Shown: positions 44,030 to 53,933, numbered from the stretch's first letter. The stretch: 64,000 nucleotides of DNA from JAUVXJ01 sp964433755 (GCA_964433755.1 CAYSSR010000003.1:558001-622000), one strand, 5' to 3'. Made by a program: numbers and translations. The notes: generated by a model not told the origin, from the letters alone.

Positions 44030-45427
44030 TCAGGCAAGAGCAGCGCGATCCCTCAACGACTTCTCGATAGCTTCCACCACCGCCCCATACCGTGCCGGCA
44101 ACTCCACCGGCCGGTTGGCGTGGAGCGCCTTCACGTCTTCCAGCTCCCCGTCGTGATATCCCACCTTGAAACGAGTGAACTTCAAGCCATGTGCCGTGGA
44201 AATCACCACCACCTTGTCCGACGGTCCGATCTGTCCCTGCAGTCTCAGCTTGGCGAGGACCGCCAGCGCGGCCCCCGTCTGGGGACAGCAGTAGAAGCCG
44301 GTGCGATCCGCCCGGGACGCCGCATTGGACAGCTCGTCCTCGCTGGCCTGCCCCACCACCCCATCGAACTGCCGTAAGGTCCTGACAGCTCGCTCGTAGC
44401 TCACAGGGTTGCCGATCTGGATGGCGCTGGCTAGCGTGGGTTGTGCCTGGACAGGATCGTACTCCTCGAAGTCAGTCAAATAGCTCAGGTACAGTGGATT
44501 GGCCCTCTCTACCTGGGCGCAGGCCAACCGAGGCAACCGGTCTACGAGCCCCAGCTCCTTCATCATCAGCAAACCCTTGCCCAGGGCGCTCACGTTGCCC
44601 AGGTTCCCGGCGGGGATCACGATCCAGTCGGGCACCTCCCACCCCAACTGCTGGACCATCTCAATGCCCACGGTCTTCTGGCCTTCAATCCGTAACGGAT
44701 TCTTGGAGTTGGCCAGGTACAGAGTAGGATCGCTGGTCAACTCCTCGACGATCCTCATACAGCCGTCGAAGTCGGTGTCCAGGGCCAGGACCAGCGCACC
44801 ATTGGCGATAGGCTGCGCCAGTTGGGCGGTGGAGACCTTGCCCTTGGGCAACAAGACAATGGCAGGGATGCCTGCGGCGGCGCAGTAGGCGCTCAACGCC
44901 GCCGACGTATCCCCGGTAGAGGCGCAAGCCACCGCTCGGATCTCCCGGCCATCGGCGATCATCTGCTGCACCACAGAAACTAACACGGTCATGCCCAGGT
45001 CCTTGAACGAGCCGGTGTGACTGTTCCCACATAGCTTGATCCACAGCCGATCGAGGCCAAGCTCCTGCTCGAGGCGAGAGGCGCGGAGGAGAGGGGTGTT
45101 ACCCTCGCCGAGACTGATCACGTTCTCCAAGTCCAACTGGGGACAGACCCACTCCTTCTTGCTCCATACCCCGCTGGCGCAGGGCTCTTCCGCCGAGCGC
45201 ATTCGCTCGGCGAACAACGATCTCCACCCGGCACCATCCCGGTCCTTCAGGGCCTCCATGTCGTGCTGCACATCGAGCAGACCGCCGCACTGTGGGCAGC
45301 GATAGACGACGTCGTAGATGGAGTAACGCTGGCTGCAACCCTGAATACACTGGAGCCAGCTACTGCGGGACCCGCTCACGTGACCCGCATCCGAGTCTGC
45401 CAGTGAGGCACCTGCCATCCTAGCCAT
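44030..45427 (-). CDS. thrC: Threonine synthase
   Basis: PLP enzyme converting O-phosphohomoserine to threonine. 465 residues. An N-terminal zinc-ribbon-like set (Cys27, Cys31, Cys44, Cys47) precedes the fold-type II core; NSHTGSFKDLGM holds the PLP Lys142, ASTGDTSAALSAYCAAAG binds phosphate, and the C-terminus has STAHGLKFT. ATG 45427 overlaps the end of the aspartate kinase gene by 8 bases with GAGGTG upstream, so translation is coupled. Both genes lie behind the T-box at 47.0-47.3 kb. Confidence 0.94.
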   Translation of the reverse strand: MARMAGASLADSDAGHVSGSRSSWLQCIQGCSQRYSIYDVVYRCPQCGGLLDVQHDMEALKDRDGAGWRSLFAERMRSAEEPCASGVWSKKEWVCPQLDLENVISLGEGNTPLLRASRLEQELGLDRLWIKLCGNSHTGSFKDLGMTVLVSVVQQMIADGREIRAVACASTGDTSAALSAYCAAAGIPAIVLLPKGKVSTAQLAQPIANGALVLALDTDFDGCMRIVEELTSDPTLYLANSKNPLRIEGQKTVGIEMVQQLGWEVPDWIVIPAGNLGNVSALGKGLLMMKELGLVDRLPRLACAQVERANPLYLSYLTDFEEYDPVQAQPTLASAIQIGNPVSYERAVRTLRQFDGVVGQASEDELSNAASRADRTGFYCCPQTGAALAVLAKLRLQGQIGPSDKVVVISTAHGLKFTRFKVGYHDGELEDVKALHANRPVELPARYGAVVEAIEKSLRDRAALA

Positions 45428-46829
45428 TGAGAATCACCTCATCGTGGATTTGGCGCACAGCACCGGCGGCGTCGCACGCCGAGACGAGAACCGAGATGCT
45501 GCACTCGGACGAACCCTGGGCCACGGCGACCACGTTGATGTCGCCCTGGGCCAGCGCCCCAAAAGTGCGGGCGGCGACCCCCGGTGTGCCCCTCAAGCCC
45601 GCTCCTACCGCTGTGACGATGACCGTGTCATCCACACACCAGACGCGGTCGATATCACGCCTTCGCAGTTCCTCCGCCATCTCCTCCTCGATGGCCCGCA
45701 TGACGGGCGGCGCCACCTCCGTGGGGATGACGAAGCAGATGGACTGTTCCGAGGAAGCCTGAGAGATCATGAGCACGCTGGCACCCTTACTGGCCACGGC
45801 GGCGAAAGTCCGCGCGGCGATGCCGGGCACGCCCATCATGCCCCTTCCCTCGACCGTGACCATGCTCAAGTCTCTGATGGCGGTCACGGCTTTGACTGTG
45901 CCATCGTTGGTCTCGGGCTCCTGGACGATGCGGGTGCCAGGGCAGGTCGGGTTGAAGGTGTTCTTCACCCACAGCGGAATGCCTCGCTCTACCACGGGCC
46001 GGATGCTGCGAGGGTGCAGTACCTTGGCCCCAAAGTAAGCCAGCTCGCTCACCTCGGCATAGGAGAGGACGGGGATGAGCCGGGCCTCCGGCACGATGCG
46101 CGGGTCGGCGGTCATTACACCATCCACGTCCGTCCAGATCCACACCTCGTCGCTATCGAGGCAGTCGCCAAGGATGGCAGCACTGAAGTCGCTGCCGCCA
46201 CGACCGAGGGTGGTGAGCACGCCGTCGGCCGTGGCCCCGATGAATCCGGTGACCACGGGCACGATCCCGTCGGCCAAGAGGGGAACCAGCCGCTCTCCCA
46301 CGCGGTCACGGGTACTATCCATCAGGGGCGCAGCCTTCTGAAAGGCAGCGTCGGTCACGATGAGCTGAGTGGCGTCCACTGCCTGGCTCTTTTTCCCTCG
46401 CTGCCGAAGGACTGCCGCCAGAATGCCGGCGTTCATCCTTTCCCCTACGGAGCCGATGGTGTCCATGGCACGAGGGGTTACCTCGCCAAGGACGTGGATG
46501 CTTCGGCAGAAGGCGGCAAACTCGGCCAGGTGCTCGTCCACCATGGCCAGGAGTGATGCACTCTCACCAGGCGAACCCACCAACTCGCGTACGACAGCGT
46601 AGTGGCGATCCCGCAGATCAGCCTCGATGTCCACATAGGTCTGACCATCGCCCGAGGCTGCCGTCAACGCGCCCTGCATCAGGGAGTCCGTGACTCCACT
46701 GGCTGCAGAAACCACCACCGCTACCCGCTCCCACACCTGCGATACGTCTAGCACGATATCCGCAGCTTGGGAGACTGCGTGGGCATTGCCCACAGAGGTG
46801 CCTCCGAACTTCATCGTTAGCGTTCTCAC
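45420..46829 (-). CDS. lysC: Aspartate kinase
   Basis: First enzyme of the aspartate family pathway (Thr, Met, Lys). 469 residues: MKFGGTSVG, GFIGATADGVLTTLGRGGSDFSA-type motifs, IWTDVDGVMTADPR, then two ACT domains (VEGRGMMGVPGIAARTFAAVA and VGAGLRGTPGVAARTFGAL) that usually bind threonine or lysine. GTG 46829 with AAGGAGG about 8 bases upstream is chosen; the frame stays open to 46949, but that extension is not family-like. Monofunctional, no homoserine dehydrogenase fusion. Followed by overlapping thrC. Confidence 0.95.
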   Translation of the reverse strand: MRTLTMKFGGTSVGNAHAVSQAADIVLDVSQVWERVAVVVSAASGVTDSLMQGALTAASGDGQTYVDIEADLRDRHYAVVRELVGSPGESASLLAMVDEHLAEFAAFCRSIHVLGEVTPRAMDTIGSVGERMNAGILAAVLRQRGKKSQAVDATQLIVTDAAFQKAAPLMDSTRDRVGERLVPLLADGIVPVVTGFIGATADGVLTTLGRGGSDFSAAILGDCLDSDEVWIWTDVDGVMTADPRIVPEARLIPVLSYAEVSELAYFGAKVLHPRSIRPVVERGIPLWVKNTFNPTCPGTRIVQEPETNDGTVKAVTAIRDLSMVTVEGRGMMGVPGIAARTFAAVASKGASVLMISQASSEQSICFVIPTEVAPPVMRAIEEEMAEELRRRDIDRVWCVDDTVIVTAVGAGLRGTPGVAARTFGALAQGDINVVAVAQGSSECSISVLVSACDAAGAVRQIHDEVILNG

Positions 46830-46995
46830 TCCGCTTCCTCCTTTTGCGTATCCTGCCCCCATGCTTCGTGCCACGACGCCTGGCATCACCGGACGACACC
46901 TGCGACCCAAGCTGACCCCGGTCCCCACGGGACATGCTCCTGCCTGCACGTCCTCCTCGGAGTCCCCGATTTCCGTGGCCGCCGCGTCTGGAGAT

Positions 46996-47262
46996 AACAG
47001 AAGAGCCCACGCCTTGGGACGCGTGGGCTCTCACGTGGTTCCACCCAAGTTCGGCAACCAAGCCTCGGGTTGCCGCACTCTGAGGCGATAACGGGCCTGA
47101 CCCGGAACCTCATACTCTCGCCCGACGCGATTTGAGAGGTTCACTCTCGGGGGCCTTCACGACCGTCCAGCCAAGGGAGCTTCCACCCGGTGGCCCCCTC
47201 TCTCTATCACCATCTCAGGCCGCTACTCGTCCCGATCAACGCGTTAGGTTCTTTGGATATTG
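46996..47262 (-). ncRNA. T-box riboswitch controlling aspartate kinase-threonine synthase
   Basis: All T-box parts are visible on the minus strand. Stem I base CGGG (47231-47234) pairs with CCCG (47148-47151); between them is the specifier loop with AGTA (47224-47227) opposite GAA (47156-47158). AGAGAG bulge (47200-47205) and GGGTGGAAG distal loop (47180-47188) follow the norm. Stem III is CGGCAACC/GGTTGCCG. The T-box sequence TGGGTGGAACCACG (47034-47047) precedes a 10-bp terminator GAGCCCACGC/GCGTGGGCTC (47003-47030), whose CCCA can instead pair with the T-box TGGG. The triplet after GAA is GGC (47153-47155). Uncharged tRNA should open the terminator. Confidence 0.93.
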
Positions 47263-47268
47263 ATACCT

Positions 47269-47297
47269 ATTATAGCAGTTTCCCAGAGGGAAGGCAA
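47269..47297 (-). promoter_or_regulatory. Promoter of the T-box-lysC-thrC transcript
   Basis: Minus strand TTGCCT (47292-47297), 17 bases, TATAAT (47269-47274), start near 47262. The 584-base gap 46830-47413 is filled by this promoter, the T-box and a 150-base spacer before lysC. Confidence 0.8.
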
Positions 47298-47413
47298 CCA
47301 TGTCGACATAGTGACCCGCGCATCGCGGGGAGGTCTAGCTCCGCTTCCTGCAAGACCAGAGGCCGTTTGGCACCCCCTCGTCTCTTGCACATCGAGGAGC
47401 GGCATCCCTCAAC

Positions 47414-49411
47414 TCAATCCAGTTCGAAGCCCTTTTCGTGGAAGAGGCGCAGGCATGCATCCACGGCCTGTGTATCGTAGAGCACACCTCTGTTCCCCGA
47501 GATCTCCTCCAGTGCCTCCTCGATGCCGAAACCGGGGCGATAAGGACGGTCTCGGGACATGGCCTCCACGACGTCGGCCACCATCAGCGCCCTGGCTTCC
47601 TCTAGAATCTCGTCGCCACCAATGCCGTACGGATAGCCCGACCCGTTCATCCTCTCGTGATGCTGCAGTATGATCTCCGCCACTGGCCACGGGAATTGGA
47701 CCTTCTTCACGATATCGTAGGCGGCCTCGGAGTGGGTTTCGATCAACTGGCGCTCGATCTCGGTCAAGGGGCTAGGTTTGGAGAGGATCTCCGCTGGCAC
47801 GAACAGCTTTCCCAGGTCGTGAATAGACGCGGCCACACGGAGTCCTTCGGTGCGCTCCCTGGAAAGGCCCATCTCCATCGCTATGGCCCGCGCCAGGTGT
47901 GACACGCTTCTCTGATGGCCGGCGGTGTATGGATCTCTCGACTCCACGATCAGACGTAGGGTCCCGATGGTTCCGCCGAAGGCTCTCCTCAGATCCCTCA
48001 TACTCCGGTCCAGGGCCTGTTCGGTCTTCACGCGATCGGTGATGTCCCTGGCCACCGAGATCACACCGCGAATCTCGCCGCCCTCGACAATGGGAGCGCC
48101 GCTCACCTCCCCGTATTTCCTCGCGCCATCCGCGGCCGTGAACTGATAGACCGTGGAGTCGATCTGCTCACCGCTCAGGATGCGCCTGGTATTCGACAGG
48201 GCTCTCTCCAGATACTCGGGCTCCAGGATGCCCAGATCTGAGAGCCGCACGCCGACTAGCTCCTCGGGGCGATACCCCAACAGCCGCTTCACCGATGGGG
48301 AGATGGTGACGACCCGGAGTTCCCGATCAACAGAGTATATGACGTCGGACACTTGCTCGAAGTGCAGCCGGTACCTATGTTCACTTTCTCTCAACTCGCC
48401 ATTCAGCGCCTCGGCCCGGGCCCTCGTGCGCAACGCGGCAACGGCGTACGACACGTCGTCCGCCAGTTCCTCAAGCAGCTCCACCTCCCCAGAGTCGAAG
48501 GCATCCGGCCCTGGCGCGTAGATGTTGAGCGCACCGATGACCTCTTCGGTAGTGATCAAGGGCAACGCGATGGACGAGCCGTACCCGAGGCGCATCGCTT
48601 CCTCACGCCAGGGGGCGAATCTAGGATCGGTAAGGATATCCCGGGAGACTACTGGTTCGCCCGACCGAATGGCCCTGCCGGTGGGCCCCTGGCCTCGAGG
48701 GGTATCGGCCCAGGTGATGTTCGCCTGGTGGACGTACCCCTTCCCGTATCCGTCCTCCGCGACAGGCTCGACGCTCTTCGCCGGGTCCTTCCGAGCGTAC
48801 CCGATCCAGGCCAGACGATAACCGGCCACCTTCACGATGACCCGGCATACCTCCCGCAGGAGTTCCAACTCCTGTGTGGCCCGGATTATCACCCGGTTGC
48901 ATCCGCTGAGCGTTCTCAGCGCCCGAGCGGTTCTCCGTAGGCTCTCGTCGGCCCGTTTCCGTGCGGTGACGTCGACGGACAGGATCAAGACACCCTCAGG
49001 CGCAGGCTGGATGCTTAGATCAAACCAACCCACCTGCCCATCTGGATAGGTGAATTCGTTTTCCATCCGCGTCGCCGTGCGCTCCTCCATGCAGTTGCGG
49101 AGCGCAGCGAACATCTCTGTGTCCTCGATGCCGGGATACGCCTCCATCATCGTTCGCCCTAACAGCTTCTCCTTCGTGGTCCGCCCATGTCTGGCCACAA
49201 CATCGTTGACGTAGAGATAACGCCAGTCGGGTCCGATGATCTGGCAGCCTTCCAGCATGTCGTCGAGGGTGTGTCGGACACACTGGTCCATAGCAACCAG
49301 CGCACCATCACCGACGTCGGTGACCATCTGCTGGCTCCCCGATCCGGCAGTTCCTTCGCGCGCCCTCCTCTTGTCCGCTGATGGGGGTTCTGTTGGGCGT
49401 TCGTTCTTCAT
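47414..49411 (-). CDS. PAS-GAF-PAS-HD-GYP signalling protein (probable c-di-GMP phosphodiesterase)
   Basis: 665 residues, no membrane segments. The order is: PAS (about 45-155, CQIIGPDWRYLYVND), GAF (about 165-325), PAS (about 345-460, DRELRVVTISPSVKRLLGY) and HD-GYP (about 485-665). The HD-GYP core has AGHQRSVSHLARAIAMEMG, ASIHDLGKLFVP, ILQHHERMNGSGYP and ADVVEAMSRDRPYR; Asp of the usual HHExxDGxGYP is Asn, which is common. Metal ligands are present, so activity on c-di-GMP or a related cyclic dinucleotide is likely. No GGDEF gene lies in the window. GAGGG precedes the ATG. Confidence 0.9.
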   Translation of the reverse strand: MKNERPTEPPSADKRRAREGTAGSGSQQMVTDVGDGALVAMDQCVRHTLDDMLEGCQIIGPDWRYLYVNDVVARHGRTTKEKLLGRTMMEAYPGIEDTEMFAALRNCMEERTATRMENEFTYPDGQVGWFDLSIQPAPEGVLILSVDVTARKRADESLRRTARALRTLSGCNRVIIRATQELELLREVCRVIVKVAGYRLAWIGYARKDPAKSVEPVAEDGYGKGYVHQANITWADTPRGQGPTGRAIRSGEPVVSRDILTDPRFAPWREEAMRLGYGSSIALPLITTEEVIGALNIYAPGPDAFDSGEVELLEELADDVSYAVAALRTRARAEALNGELRESEHRYRLHFEQVSDVIYSVDRELRVVTISPSVKRLLGYRPEELVGVRLSDLGILEPEYLERALSNTRRILSGEQIDSTVYQFTAADGARKYGEVSGAPIVEGGEIRGVISVARDITDRVKTEQALDRSMRDLRRAFGGTIGTLRLIVESRDPYTAGHQRSVSHLARAIAMEMGLSRERTEGLRVAASIHDLGKLFVPAEILSKPSPLTEIERQLIETHSEAAYDIVKKVQFPWPVAEIILQHHERMNGSGYPYGIGGDEILEEARALMVADVVEAMSRDRPYRPGFGIEEALEEISGNRGVLYDTQAVDACLRLFHEKGFELD

Positions 49412-50075
49412 CTCTTGCCCTCCCTCACAGAGCGTTCCACAGTCGGTCCCTAGTTGGCGCTTTCACGGGCGACTCACGAAAGACAAAGGCGGGCTAGACG
49501 ACGTCACAGATACACCGATCTCGACGGAACACTGAGGACACGGGGCTGCGTTGCCAGCACACGACCTCGTTTAGGGCCATACCAGCTCGGAAGGTCCGAG
49601 TGTGTCCTCGCGGATTGCACCAATCCTATGTCAACTGGAGAGACAGAGCAAGCAGGCCACCTTGGTAGGCATACACGAGCGACCGACGTCATACGCCTGG
49701 ACCTCCCCTGCTGGTCCGGAACAGACACGGCTGGCATCACCTCTGGAATCTGAACCTTCTGCCCCGGTCGTCGGTGTTGAATAGGCGAGACCTTCTACTG
49801 GTCTTCTCCCCCGGCACCTGTAGTGGATGACGCTGGACAGTCCAGCCTGGAACGCCGCTCGGAAGTCGGCTATAATGGCCTTCGGCAGGGGACATCGTCG
49901 AGACATCGTGCTCAGTAGAGCGGCCTACCCCCACGAGAGTGGAGAAGTGTCCCCGCGGCACTACGAGTCCCGGCAGCGCCGGTGCGGACGCATTTTCGCC
50001 AGCGCCCGCCTCATGCATCCTCTATTGGGCGGCGGTCTGAGTATCGCCGGCACTATCCTCACCTCGGGAGGCTAG
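49412..50075. other. Long divergent intergenic region
   Basis: 664 bases between the HD-GYP gene and moxR. A TATAAT at 49871-49876 on the plus strand may be the moxR -10 (leader about 190 bases), without a good -35. No convincing gene; open frames here lack ribosome sites and family features. Confidence 0.5.
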
Positions 50076-51014
50076 ATGGACTGCACTCAGTTCGCTCAGG
50101 TGGTCAAGGACAACGTGGGCCGCGTCATCATCGGCAAGGACGACGTCACTGAGTTGCTCCTGGTCGCTCTCCTCACCGAGGGTCACGTGCTTCTGGAGGA
50201 CGTGCCGGGCATCGGCAAGACAACGCTAGCCAAGGCCCTGGCTCGCAGCCTGGATTGTAGCTTCGCCCGCATCCAGTTCACGCCGGACTTGCTGCCCAGC
50301 GACGTGACCGGACTGAACTACTACAACCAGAGGAGCCAGGAGTTCGAGTTCCGCCCCGGCCCGGTGCTGAACCAGGTGCTACTGGCCGATGAGATCAACC
50401 GCGCCACGCCGCGCACCCAGTCCAGTCTGCTGGAAGCGATGCAGGAACGCCAGGTGACCGTCGATGGAGTAACCTATCCCTTGCCGCAGCCCTTCCTGGT
50501 GATGGCGACTCAGAACCCCATCGAGCTGGAGGGGACTTTTCCACTCCCCGAAGCACAATTGGATCGCTTTCTTTTGCAGCTCCGTCTGGGCTATCCCACA
50601 GAGGAAGAAGAGGAGGAGATACTCCTCACCTACCAGAGGGTCGACCCGCTGACAGATCTGGAGGGCGTCGTGTCGACGGAAGACGTGCTGGAGTTACAGC
50701 AAGTCGTGCGCGAGACACACATCACCGAGGACGTACGTCACTACATCCTGCGCGTGGTGCGCACCACGCGCGAGCACGAAGCCGTGGATCTGGGCGTCTC
50801 GCCTAGGGGCACTCTCTCGCTGTTCAAGGCCAGCCAGGCCCTGGCCGCCCTACGAGGTCGCGACTTCGTCATCCCCAGCGACGTACAGTACCTCTGCGCC
50901 CCGGTACTTACCCACCGGCTACACATCAGCCCCCAGATCAGGCTGCGCGGGCGCACGCCTGCCGAGGTGGTGGCTGAGATCGTCGGTTCGGTCCCGGTGC
51001 CCGTGGTGGAGTGA
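50076..51014 (+). CDS. MoxR family AAA+ ATPase
   Basis: 312 residues. LEDVPGIGKTTLAKALA (Walker A), VLLADEINRATPRTQSSLLEAMQERQVTVDG (Walker B and MoxR signature), MATQNPIELEGTFPLPEAQLDRFLLQL (sensor 1 region). MoxR ATPases act as chaperones, often with the DUF58 protein encoded next. GGGAGG lies shortly before the ATG. First gene of a three-gene operon. Confidence 0.95.
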   Translation: MDCTQFAQVVKDNVGRVIIGKDDVTELLLVALLTEGHVLLEDVPGIGKTTLAKALARSLDCSFARIQFTPDLLPSDVTGLNYYNQRSQEFEFRPGPVLNQVLLADEINRATPRTQSSLLEAMQERQVTVDGVTYPLPQPFLVMATQNPIELEGTFPLPEAQLDRFLLQLRLGYPTEEEEEEILLTYQRVDPLTDLEGVVSTEDVLELQQVVRETHITEDVRHYILRVVRTTREHEAVDLGVSPRGTLSLFKASQALAALRGRDFVIPSDVQYLCAPVLTHRLHISPQIRLRGRTPAEVVAEIVGSVPVPVVE

Positions 51015-51020
51015 CCTGGC

Positions 51021-52400
51021 ATGAAGGGTCAGAGCGAGATCCTGGACGCGGAACGCCGCCGCGAGGCCGCGCCACTGGAGCCCCCTCTGGGCGGTGATGA
51101 AGAGGAGCCGCGTAGTCTTCTCCGGCGCACATTGAGGGAGGTACGCGGAGAGCGCTATCTCGACCTGGAGAAGGACACCCAGTTCAGCGAGGCATGGGTC
51201 ATCCTCGGTGTGTTGCTAACCCTGGTGGGGGTCGTTCTCGACAATCAGTTCTTGCTGGTGGTGGCCTTGAGCCTCTTCGTGGTGGCTGCCGTGAGCTGGG
51301 CGTGGAACCAGTTGAGCCTCTTCGGGCTGCACTACGACCGCCGGTTGAGCGAGACACGCGCCTTCCTGGGCGAGACCATCGAGCTAACCCTGGAGGTGAA
51401 AAACCAGAAGATCCTTCCCTTGACCTGGTTGGAGGTACTGGACGTCTTTCCGCCGTACCTGGCGGTGGAGGGCGCGCAGGTGGTCCCCAACAGGTCCAGC
51501 AACCTGGGGGAGTTTCGCACCTTCTGGATGCCCGGGGTCTTCCAGGGGCTCAGACGCAGTTTCACCGTTCGTTGCACCGAGCGGGGGTTCCACTCCTACG
51601 GTCCGGCCACGATCACCACCGGCGACGGTTTCGGTTTCTTCTCGCGCAAGGTGGTCAAGACGGGACACGATCACCTTATCGTCTATCCCCGCATCTACTC
51701 CGTCGACGAACTTCGTCTTCCTGCCAAGAACCCCTTCGGGGTACGCGCTGCTCGAGACCGGCTGTTCGAAGACCCGCTGCGCACCAAGGGCATACGCGAA
51801 TGGCAGCCAGCAGACGGGCTGCGGCGGGTACACTGGAAGGCGACCGCGCGCCACCAGCGGATGCTGAGCCGCATCTACGAGCCCAGCGAAGAGCCGCAAA
51901 TCCTGCTCCTTCTCAACGTGACCACTCTGCCCCGACACTGGCAAGGCAGTATCCCCGAGCTGACCGAGAGAGTGATCAGCGTGACCGCCAGCCTGGCGGC
52001 TATGTGCGTGGAATCCAGAGTGCCGGTGGGTCTCGTCTCCAACGGCATGTTGCCAGGCAGCGACCAGCCGCTGCGCCTCCTGCCAGGACGTAGCCCCAAT
52101 CAGCTCGTGAGGATTCTGGAAACCCTGGCTGGCATCACGCCGTTTGCCTCGCTGCCCATCGAAGAGATGCTGCTCCGGGAATCTCCCAAGCTTCCGTGGG
52201 GATCCACTCTGGTCGTGGTCACCGCCATCGCCCACGAGGACCTGCTAGTTTCGCTTCTGGAACTGGAGGAAGCGGGGCGAGAAGTCGTTCTGTTCACGCT
52301 GGCCGAGGAGCCTCCCAGACGTGAGCTCCCCGGCATCCTGATCTACCACTTGCCTCACCTGGTCGACGATCTCATCGCTCCGGAGGAGGTGGTAGCCTGA
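51021..52400 (+). CDS. DUF58 domain protein
   Basis: 459 residues with two membrane segments near residues 55-95, then a beta-rich part and the DUF58 region: DPLRTKGIREWQPADGLRRVHWKATARHQ (signature) leading into a vWA-like domain (LLLLNVTTLPRHW). MoxR-DUF58 pairs are common; the role is thought to be assembly or stress related. Starts 6 bases after moxR; the stop overlaps the next ATG (TGATG). Confidence 0.9.
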   Translation: MKGQSEILDAERRREAAPLEPPLGGDEEEPRSLLRRTLREVRGERYLDLEKDTQFSEAWVILGVLLTLVGVVLDNQFLLVVALSLFVVAAVSWAWNQLSLFGLHYDRRLSETRAFLGETIELTLEVKNQKILPLTWLEVLDVFPPYLAVEGAQVVPNRSSNLGEFRTFWMPGVFQGLRRSFTVRCTERGFHSYGPATITTGDGFGFFSRKVVKTGHDHLIVYPRIYSVDELRLPAKNPFGVRAARDRLFEDPLRTKGIREWQPADGLRRVHWKATARHQRMLSRIYEPSEEPQILLLLNVTTLPRHWQGSIPELTERVISVTASLAAMCVESRVPVGLVSNGMLPGSDQPLRLLPGRSPNQLVRILETLAGITPFASLPIEEMLLRESPKLPWGSTLVVVTAIAHEDLLVSLLELEEAGREVVLFTLAEEPPRRELPGILIYHLPHLVDDLIAPEEVVA

Positions 52401-53845
52401 TGTTGCTTTCGGACCGTCGGAAAGCCCTGATGCACTTCTCCCTGGTGGGCATGGAGATAGCCTGGATCACTCCTTTCGCGACTCTGCTCCTGCACCAGCA
52501 CGGCCTGGGGTGGTCGCCTGGGCTGACCTTCTGCCGGTTGTTCGCCGCCGTCCTGCTGTGGATCCTGGTTCTGGATCTGCTCAATCGACGCGGTATCGAA
52601 TCTCGCGGCTATCACCTCTCGGTGACTCTGCTGCTCTTTGTGACCACATTGGGCGTGGTGCGGTTGTGGCTCCATGGTGACGCAGCGATGGGTGACCTGT
52701 CGTGGCTGCGAATCACATTCGACGCCCTGTTCAACCTCCATGAGGGGCTGAGGCCGGAGCTCGTTCTGATCCTCGCCAATGTCTTGCTGTGGCACAGGGC
52801 CGCCACTGCCACCAGCCGCTCGCTGGACTTTTTCACCGTCGGCGTCAGCTTTCGCTTCGGGATTCTCCTGCTGATCATGGGCGGTGGCCTGCTGATGCAC
52901 GTCACGGGCTATGACGCAACGGCTCTGTTCTGGCTGTACATGGTCTTGGGTCTGGTGTCCGTCTCCCTGGCGCGCACCCACGACAAGGCCAGCAGCGGAG
53001 GCAGCGTGGGCAAGCCCATGCCCACCCGCAGGATGGCCCAGATAGTGGCAGCGGTGGTCTTCACCGTTGGCGGGACGGCCGGCATGACTCTCGTCTACAC
53101 GCCCTCCAGCATCAGGGCAGTGCTGGGCTTGCTGAGACCTCTGTGGACGGCGCTGTGCGTGCTCGTGAAGCCACTGATGGCCGTCCTGCTGTGGCTGATA
53201 GACGCTGTCTTCAACGCACTGTACTGGGTGCTCACGCGCCTCATGGTGGGCAGGAACTTGGAGCTACTGGAGGATCTCAGAGAGCAGTTCGCCACGCTGC
53301 TCGCCGCGCTGGATCGGCCAGACTCGTCGGTCGTGACGCTGCCGCCCTGGCTGCTGACGACGCTGCGCTACGGCGGGGTGCTCCTGGCTCTCCTGCTTCT
53401 GGTGGGCATCGTCCTGCTCTCTCTGAAGAGAATCCGGGAGCAGCAGCGAGGCGAGGAGTTGGAAGAAGAGCTGGACGAGGAGATCACGCTGGGGGGAAGC
53501 ACCCTGGGACGTGGCTGGCAATGGCTGCGGAACAGGATGGGTCTGGTCAGGCGCTTCGGTGTGGGCCGACAGTTGCTGGCCGCCATTTCCGTCCAGAACA
53601 TGTACGCCAATCTCTGCCGCCTGGCCGGGCACCGAGGCTACCCCCGGCACCCAGCTCAACCGCCCGACCGCTATCTGCCTCTGCTGGTGGAGGCCTTCAG
53701 CGGCCACCAGGGAGCGATCTCCCGTATCACCACGGCCTACATGAGGGTCCACTACGGCGACCGGACCGTGGGCTTTCGAGAGCTGGCCAGCCTGCGCAGG
53801 GACTACGATGAGGTACGAACGGCCGAGCAGGAGATCGAAGAGTAG
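52400..53845 (+). CDS. Polytopic membrane protein with DUF4129-like C-terminus
   Basis: 481 residues with about seven or eight membrane segments in the first 350, then a cytoplasmic tail. The tail (NMYANLCRLAGHRGYPRHPAQPPDRYLPLLVEAF, then RITTAYMRVHYGD) resembles the DUF4129 domain that usually ends transglutaminase-like proteins of moxR-DUF58 operons. The transglutaminase domain itself is absent here. Function unknown; it likely works with the two upstream products. Confidence 0.75.
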   Translation: MLLSDRRKALMHFSLVGMEIAWITPFATLLLHQHGLGWSPGLTFCRLFAAVLLWILVLDLLNRRGIESRGYHLSVTLLLFVTTLGVVRLWLHGDAAMGDLSWLRITFDALFNLHEGLRPELVLILANVLLWHRAATATSRSLDFFTVGVSFRFGILLLIMGGGLLMHVTGYDATALFWLYMVLGLVSVSLARTHDKASSGGSVGKPMPTRRMAQIVAAVVFTVGGTAGMTLVYTPSSIRAVLGLLRPLWTALCVLVKPLMAVLLWLIDAVFNALYWVLTRLMVGRNLELLEDLREQFATLLAALDRPDSSVVTLPPWLLTTLRYGGVLLALLLLVGIVLLSLKRIREQQRGEELEEELDEEITLGGSTLGRGWQWLRNRMGLVRRFGVGRQLLAAISVQNMYANLCRLAGHRGYPRHPAQPPDRYLPLLVEAFSGHQGAISRITTAYMRVHYGDRTVGFRELASLRRDYDEVRTAEQEIEE

Positions 53846-53893
53846 ACCATGGCCCTTGGTCAGTGGCGTGCGCCTTCGCCAAGGCAGGCACGT

Positions 53894-53915
53894 AGGACAA
53901 GCTCAAGCTTGTCCT
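53894..53915. repeat. Palindrome between convergent genes
   Basis: AGGACAAGC, four bases, GCTTGTCCT: a perfect 9-bp stem 50 bases after one stop and 20 before the other. No U-run. Possibly a bidirectional stem that ends or protects both transcripts, or an isolated REP-like element. Confidence 0.55.
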
Positions 53916-53933
53916 GCGGAAGCACGCTTCCCT

